Assembly: GCA_037046735.1 (NCBI GenBank)
Contig: JBAOHC010000022.1
Span: 1 to 64,000 of the forward strand
DNA length: 64,000 bases
Reading direction: 5' to 3'
Origin: JADKAV01 sp037046735
Lineage (GTDB): Bacteria > Actinomycetota > Actinomycetes > S36-B12 > UBA10799
Positions 60,296 to 64,000 of the stretch are shown piece by piece. The translations under genes and the position numbers were made by a program. The number at the start of each line of letters is the position of its first letter. Positions within the stretch are counted from its first letter, which is position 1. A model generated the notes under the pieces. That model ran no database searches and was not told the origin of the DNA. It saw only the letters and a list, made by a program, of their open reading frames with translations.

Positions 60296-60334
60296 GGTTG
60301 TGTCACTGCCGGGGGTCCCGGCAGTGACACAACC
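60296..60334. terminator. Strong bidirectional terminator between sucD and the patatin gene
   Basis: An 18-bp perfect stem (GGTTGTGTCACTGCCGGG and its complement) with a 3-nt loop. It fills the gap exactly between two convergent stops. Little T run follows on either side, so it may also protect mRNA ends. Confidence 0.85.
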
Positions 60335-61525
60335 TCAGACCGTCCAGCCCCGGGCCAGGGCCTGGACGGCGGCCGCGATGCCGACCTCGATCTGCGCCTG
60401 GAAGTAATCGTTGTCGAAGTATGCGTAACTGAGCAGTTCCATCTCGCCAGGGCCATCCCCGAGGCCCCGCAAAGCCCGGCTCAGGAAGGCTGCCCGCGGG
60501 TCGAACCGTTTGCTGTCCAGGACGTCCGAGGCGAGTTCGGCCAGCACCCCCGGTGCCGGCGACACCTCGAGCAGATTGATCGTGCGCAACGAGCGGCCAC
60601 TCGAGGTGCACAGCTCGGCCCCTTCAGCCAGCCACCGGTTGCGCGTGCGGATCTCGGCGAGGTCCTCGATCACCCGGTCGGCCAGGATCGAGTGCAGCGT
60701 CAGCGCCGCCGCGTCCAGCACATCCGGGCGTTCACCCACCCCCATGGGCAGGGCCTCCGGGTACGCCGTCGCATGTGCAGATATGACGACCAAGTGGTCG
60801 GCGCCGAGCACGGGCGCCGGTCGCAGCGGAGCATTGAGCCGGACCCCGCCGTCGAGATACCAGCCCTGAAACGGCTCCGGGGTCGTGACCTTGATGGGCG
60901 GGAACGCGACCGGGATGGCGGCACTGGCAAGGACCTGCTCGGCCGTGATGGGGCCCGGCGCCATCCACAGCGCCCGCGTTGGATCCGTCACCCCGGAGGC
61001 GTCCAGCGTCGTATCGAGGAACAACACCGATTGCGCGTCGGCGATGTGCCAGTGCTGCTCGGCGGAGGTCGGCTCGGTCGGGGGGACCCGGGTCGCCGCG
61101 ACGCCCACCGCATCCACGACACCGGAGGCCACATTCACAGCGATCTGCGCAGAGTTCAGCACCTTCTCCGCCGTGCGCTGTAGCGGGGTCGTGTCCAGGA
61201 TGGAGTCGATCCCATGGCCAAGGCCGAACAGCGCCCCGGGCAGGAACCGCAGCCCTTCCCCGAACAGCGACAACGCGGGCGGGCGGATCACATCGCCGGA
61301 GTCCATGGCGCGCCACACATCGAGCAACTGCTCGGCGGCCTGCTCGACCGGGAGGTGGGCGAACGATCCGAACAGTGCGGCATTGATCGCGCCGGCCGAG
61401 GTTCCGAGGTAGATCGTGGGCCGGTGACCCTGAGCCTCCAGCGCGGGCACGAGCCGGGAGAGGGCCCCGGCTTGGAACGCGCCGCGCGCCGCAGCGCCGG
61501 TGAGGACCACAGCCACTGTGCTCAT
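60335..61525 (-). CDS. Patatin-like phospholipase
   Basis: 396 residues from ATG 61525. The oxyanion loop is GAAARGAFQAGAL (10-22), the nucleophile is Ser43 in GTSAGAINAAL, and the catalytic Asp is in WYLDGGVRLNAPL. The middle (LSLFGEGLRFLPGALFGLGH) may touch the membrane. Possible acyl hydrolase on phospholipids. The start is set by TAGCGT six nucleotides upstream, with GGAGGA between, which could serve as a ribosome-binding site only in a longer mRNA. Confidence 0.88.
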   Translation of the reverse strand: MSTVAVVLTGAAARGAFQAGALSRLVPALEAQGHRPTIYLGTSAGAINAALFGSFAHLPVEQAAEQLLDVWRAMDSGDVIRPPALSLFGEGLRFLPGALFGLGHGIDSILDTTPLQRTAEKVLNSAQIAVNVASGVVDAVGVAATRVPPTEPTSAEQHWHIADAQSVLFLDTTLDASGVTDPTRALWMAPGPITAEQVLASAAIPVAFPPIKVTTPEPFQGWYLDGGVRLNAPLRPAPVLGADHLVVISAHATAYPEALPMGVGERPDVLDAAALTLHSILADRVIEDLAEIRTRNRWLAEGAELCTSSGRSLRTINLLEVSPAPGVLAELASDVLDSKRFDPRAAFLSRALRGLGDGPGEMELLSYAYFDNDYFQAQIEVGIAAAVQALARGWTV

Positions 61526-61531
61526 TCCTCC

Positions 61532-61537
61532 ACGCTA
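61532..61537 (-). promoter_or_regulatory. -10 box of the patatin gene (leaderless)
   Basis: TAGCGT on the minus strand ends six nucleotides before ATG 61525. Confidence 0.5.
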
Positions 61538-61641
61538 ATGGCAGGCACTGACAACGGGTCGAGTGGTTCTGCAGCAGGCCCAGGGGCAGAATCGGCGTGT
61601 ATGTGCCACGGCAGCGCGGGGAAGATGCGAACCTAGATCCT

Positions 61642-62967
61642 GTGAGTCACACGTCCCGGGGGCCGGCGAACCGGAACCGCAGCCGCCCCGGCAACCGAGG
61701 GACCGTGGGTCGCGAGGGCGACCACATCAAGGCATCCCGTGAGGGGTGGGCAAGACCACTGACTGCTCCCCGGACGGTCTGGCGCACGGGACCTTTGCCG
61801 ATCCCCGTGGTGGGGTTGGCCGGGGGCCTCTGGGCGGCCATCGTGGGCGTGGTTCTGACGGTGGTTCTCACCTTGGTCGTGTGGATCTTCGCAGCGGGGG
61901 AGTCGGCTTCGGACACCGCCATGCGAGTCGGAGCGGACATCTGGCTGGCCGCGCACGGCACGCCTTTCCGGGCCGGGACCGGTGTCTGGACCCTGATGCC
62001 GTGGGCATGGATCGTGTTCCCCGGGGTGACCCTGTGGGCCGCCGGTCGCTGGGTAGCGCACCGAGCGGCGATCGCTTACCTCAAATCAGCGGCCGTTGCT
62101 GCCGGCACCCTGGCCGCCGGCTACTCCCTGATCGCGCTGTTCGCGGCGCTCTTCGGCACCTTGACCGGGGCCGGCGCGCTGCCCATGAGAGCCGTGGTCC
62201 AGACTTTCCTGATCGCGTTCGTGGTCTCGGGCACCGCCATCCTTTGGCGGGCCCGACTGGGCCGAGATCTCATGCAGCGGGCCTGGCAGATGGCGCGACC
62301 AGCCGTGGGCGCGCTGGCTGTGCTGACCATCGGGGCCTGTGTGGCGTTCGTGGCCGCGTTGGTAGGGGGCTTCTCCGCCGTGAGCGCGACGTTGGCCACG
62401 ATCCAGCCCGGGCTGATTGGGGGGATCGCCCTGCTGATCGGCTGGCTGGGATACCTGCCGGCGACGTTGTTCTGGGCCCTGTCCTACGTCATCGGAGCGG
62501 GTATCACCGTAGCCGGAGGCACTGTCAGCCCGCTGGCACCGCTGCCAGCACCCATCGAGATGCTCGGTTTGAACCTGCTGCCCACTACAGCGCAACCCTG
62601 GTGGCTGGTCGGGCTGCTCATCCCGATCTCGGCCGGAGTGATCCTGACGAGACTGGCCGGGCCGGCGGGTTCGCGCCGCGAGTGGGTGGTGACCCGGGCA
62701 GTTGCCCTCGCGGTGGTGCTCCTCGCCGTGGATCTGTGGTGGTTCATCAGCGTGGGTAGGTTGGGCGAGGGTCGATTGGAATTGCTGGGCCCCTCACCGC
62801 TGGCGGTACCGATCCTGATGGCCGCCATGCTCCTGGGTATTGCCGGTGACGTGCTCCTGCGATGGGGATGGCGATGGTGGCGTGCCCGCAGCACGGCCGG
62901 CGGCACCACGTCGGCGACGTCCGGCGACGAGGTACCGCACAGCGTCGACGCCACCCTGACCTCCTAG
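61642..62967 (+). CDS. perM: PerM-like (DUF6350) integral membrane protein
   Basis: 441 residues, probably from GTG 61642; other in-frame starts exist upstream. A basic N-terminal tail of about 50 residues is followed by nine or ten helices (PVVGLAGGLWAAIVGVVLTV onward, IALLIGWLGYLPATLFWALS). The position between sucCD and purN matches perM (Rv0955) of mycobacteria, linked there to cell division and persistence. The sequence family is weakly conserved, so the name rests mainly on topology and context. Confidence 0.8.
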   Translation: MSHTSRGPANRNRSRPGNRGTVGREGDHIKASREGWARPLTAPRTVWRTGPLPIPVVGLAGGLWAAIVGVVLTVVLTLVVWIFAAGESASDTAMRVGADIWLAAHGTPFRAGTGVWTLMPWAWIVFPGVTLWAAGRWVAHRAAIAYLKSAAVAAGTLAAGYSLIALFAALFGTLTGAGALPMRAVVQTFLIAFVVSGTAILWRARLGRDLMQRAWQMARPAVGALAVLTIGACVAFVAALVGGFSAVSATLATIQPGLIGGIALLIGWLGYLPATLFWALSYVIGAGITVAGGTVSPLAPLPAPIEMLGLNLLPTTAQPWWLVGLLIPISAGVILTRLAGPAGSRREWVVTRAVALAVVLLAVDLWWFISVGRLGEGRLELLGPSPLAVPILMAAMLLGIAGDVLLRWGWRWWRARSTAGGTTSATSGDEVPHSVDATLTS

Positions 62968-62970
62968 GAT
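62965..62970 (+). promoter_or_regulatory. -10 box of purN (leaderless)
   Basis: TAGGAT overlaps the perM stop codon and lies six nucleotides before GTG 62977. Confidence 0.55.
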
Positions 62971-62976
62971 CGACGT

Positions 62977-63564
62977 GTGCCCGCCCGCGTCGCTGTGCTG
63001 ATCTCCGGGACCGGCACCCTGCTGCAGTCGCTGATCGATGCCGACCGCTCCTACGAGATCTGTGTGGTCGTGGCTGACCGCCCGGCCGAAGGCCTGCAAC
63101 GTGCGCAGGCCGCGGCCATCCCCACAGCCATGGTGACGCCGGGGGAGTTCCCCGACCGGGATCAGTGGAGTTCGGCCTTGGGCGACACCGTGGCCGCTCA
63201 CTGCCCGGATTGGGTGGTCTCGGCAGGGTTCATGCGCATCCTCACCTCAGCTTTCCTCGACCGGTTCCCGCAGCGGGTGGTCAACAGCCATCCGGCCCTG
63301 TTGCCGGCCTTCCCAGGCGCCCACGGTGTGCGTGATGCACTGGCCTATGGCGTGAAAGTATCCGGCTGCACGGTGCACTTGGTCGACGCCGGCGTCGACA
63401 CCGGGCCGATCATCGCCCAGGAGTCCGTGCCGGTTCTGCTCAGCGACGACGAGGCCAGCCTGCACACCCGCATCAAGACCGTCGAATGGGAACTGCTGCC
63501 CCGCGTCGTGGAGCAGTTGGTCACCCGTGCCCCCATCGTCAACGGACGGAAGGTGGAGTTATGA
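62977..63564 (+). CDS. purN: Phosphoribosylglycinamide formyltransferase
   Basis: 195 residues from GTG 62977. It transfers a formyl group from 10-formyl-THF to GAR in purine synthesis. The motifs are RVAVLISGTGTLLQSLID, VVSAGFMRILTSAFLDRF, the catalytic Asn103 and His105 in NSHPALLPAFPGAHGVRDAL, and the Asp in DTGPIIAQ. It overlaps purH by ATGA. Confidence 0.96.
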   Translation: MPARVAVLISGTGTLLQSLIDADRSYEICVVVADRPAEGLQRAQAAAIPTAMVTPGEFPDRDQWSSALGDTVAAHCPDWVVSAGFMRILTSAFLDRFPQRVVNSHPALLPAFPGAHGVRDALAYGVKVSGCTVHLVDAGVDTGPIIAQESVPVLLSDDEASLHTRIKTVEWELLPRVVEQLVTRAPIVNGRKVEL

Positions 63565-64000
63565 AACGCGCCCTGATCTCGGTCTACGACAAGACTGGTG
63601 TCACCGAACTCGCTGCCGCGCTGCAAGCGGCCGGCGTCGAGATCGTCTCCACCGGCTCGACCGCCGCGGCGATCGCTGCTGCCGGTGTCCCGGTGACCTC
63701 GGTCGCCGACGTCACCGGCTTCCCGGAGATTCTCGACGGACGTGTCAAGACGCTGCATCCGCGCATCCATGCGGGCATCCTGGCCGACCGCCGCAAAGCG
63801 GCCCACCAGGCCACCCTCGACGAGCATGACATCACAGGAATTGACCTGGTCGTCGCCAACCTGTACCCGTTCACGCAGACCGTGGCCAGTGGTGCCGGCG
63901 TCGATGACTGCATAGAGCAGATCGACATCGGTGGCCCCGCCATGGTCCGCGCCGCGGCGAAGAACCACGCCAACACCGCGGTGGTGGTCAGCCCCTCGGA
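63561..64000 (+). CDS. purH: Bifunctional AICAR transformylase / IMP cyclohydrolase, 5' part
   Basis: 146 codons are visible before the window ends. The N-terminal IMP cyclohydrolase (MGS-fold) domain has RALISVYDKTGVTELAAALQ, IVSTGSTAAAI, GRVKTLHPRIHAGILADRR and DLVVANLYPF then IDIGGPAMVRAAAKN. It catalyses the last two steps to IMP, which GuaB uses. The AICAR transformylase half lies outside the window. Confidence 0.95.
   Translation, partial: MKRALISVYDKTGVTELAAALQAAGVEIVSTGSTAAAIAAAGVPVTSVADVTGFPEILDGRVKTLHPRIHAGILADRRKAAHQATLDEHDITGIDLVVANLYPFTQTVASGAGVDDCIEQIDIGGPAMVRAAAKNHANTAVVVSPS

Overview
The window is high-GC DNA from an actinobacterium (Actinomycetota). The evidence is GTG starts, a WhiB-family regulator, a BldM-like response regulator, a paired guaB/guaB3, a GroEL with a histidine-rich tail, a DUF222/13E12 HNH protein, and long conserved actinobacterial gene orders. 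From memory of family context, tsaE-tsaB-rimI-tsaD / groES-groEL1 / whiB3 / guaB-guaB3 / choD-like recalls Mycobacterium tuberculosis Rv3409c-Rv3423c, and whiD-bldM-guaB recalls Streptomyces. pcrA-M23-sucCD-perM-purNH is likewise a conserved actinobacterial block. I cannot name the genus.

Layout. 1-7.1 kb is a mobile-element nest. A tandem array of hairpin repeats is split by an insertion sequence (IS-1) with a visible 4-bp target duplication. Next comes the stub of a secreted, probably von Willebrand-type surface protein. It is followed by a second IS (IS-2), whose transposase gene is itself split by a three-tyrosine-recombinase RIT-type element with inverted-repeat ends and a 6-bp target duplication. 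The nest ends at the stub of a different, membrane-protein gene. 7.2-10.2 kb holds a secreted S15-type hydrolase, an unknown small protein and a DMT-type permease. 10.2-21.1 kb is housekeeping: glmU, prs, rplY, pth, cysQ-like, mfd, a SurA-like lipoprotein, mazG, eno. 21.1-27.5 kb carries nnr, alr, a hydrolase and the t6A/RimI operon. 27.5-31.2 kb is a looser region with a response-regulator relic, an HNH protein, a methyltransferase and a DUF5701 protein. 31.2-33.5 kb is CIRCE-controlled groES-groEL1, with groEL frameshifted. 33.7-37.4 kb is a regulator cluster: WhiB3-like, MerR with a cobalamin-type light-sensor signature, a helical-repeat protein and BldM-like. 37.4-44.7 kb has guaB, guaB3, an L,D-transpeptidase, a succinate-semialdehyde-type dehydrogenase and a ChoD-like GMC oxidoreductase. 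44.9-49.6 kb is a sulfonate/taurine-type ABC operon ending in an Rrf2 regulator, followed by a TDT-family carrier. 49.6-64 kb has guaA, a secreted M15-like protein, pcrA, two M23 proteins, a lipase, a cobalamin-domain relic, sucC-sucD, a patatin, perM, purN and the start of purH.

How the parts fit. Purine nucleotide synthesis (prs, guaB, guaA, purN, purH), cell-wall metabolism (glmU, alr, L,D-transpeptidase, M15/M23 enzymes) and translation fidelity (pth, rplY, tsaBDE, rimI) dominate. Many genes have a TAnnnT box 6-8 nt before the start codon, which suggests leaderless transcription and helps fix starts for glmU, mfd, the cobalamin relic and others.

Caution. Three core genes (mfd, the lipoprotein, groEL) each carry one short indel. 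Either the sequence contains indel errors or these genes are decaying, and the same caution applies to the frameshifts in the mobile elements. No rRNA, tRNA or CRISPR array was recognised.
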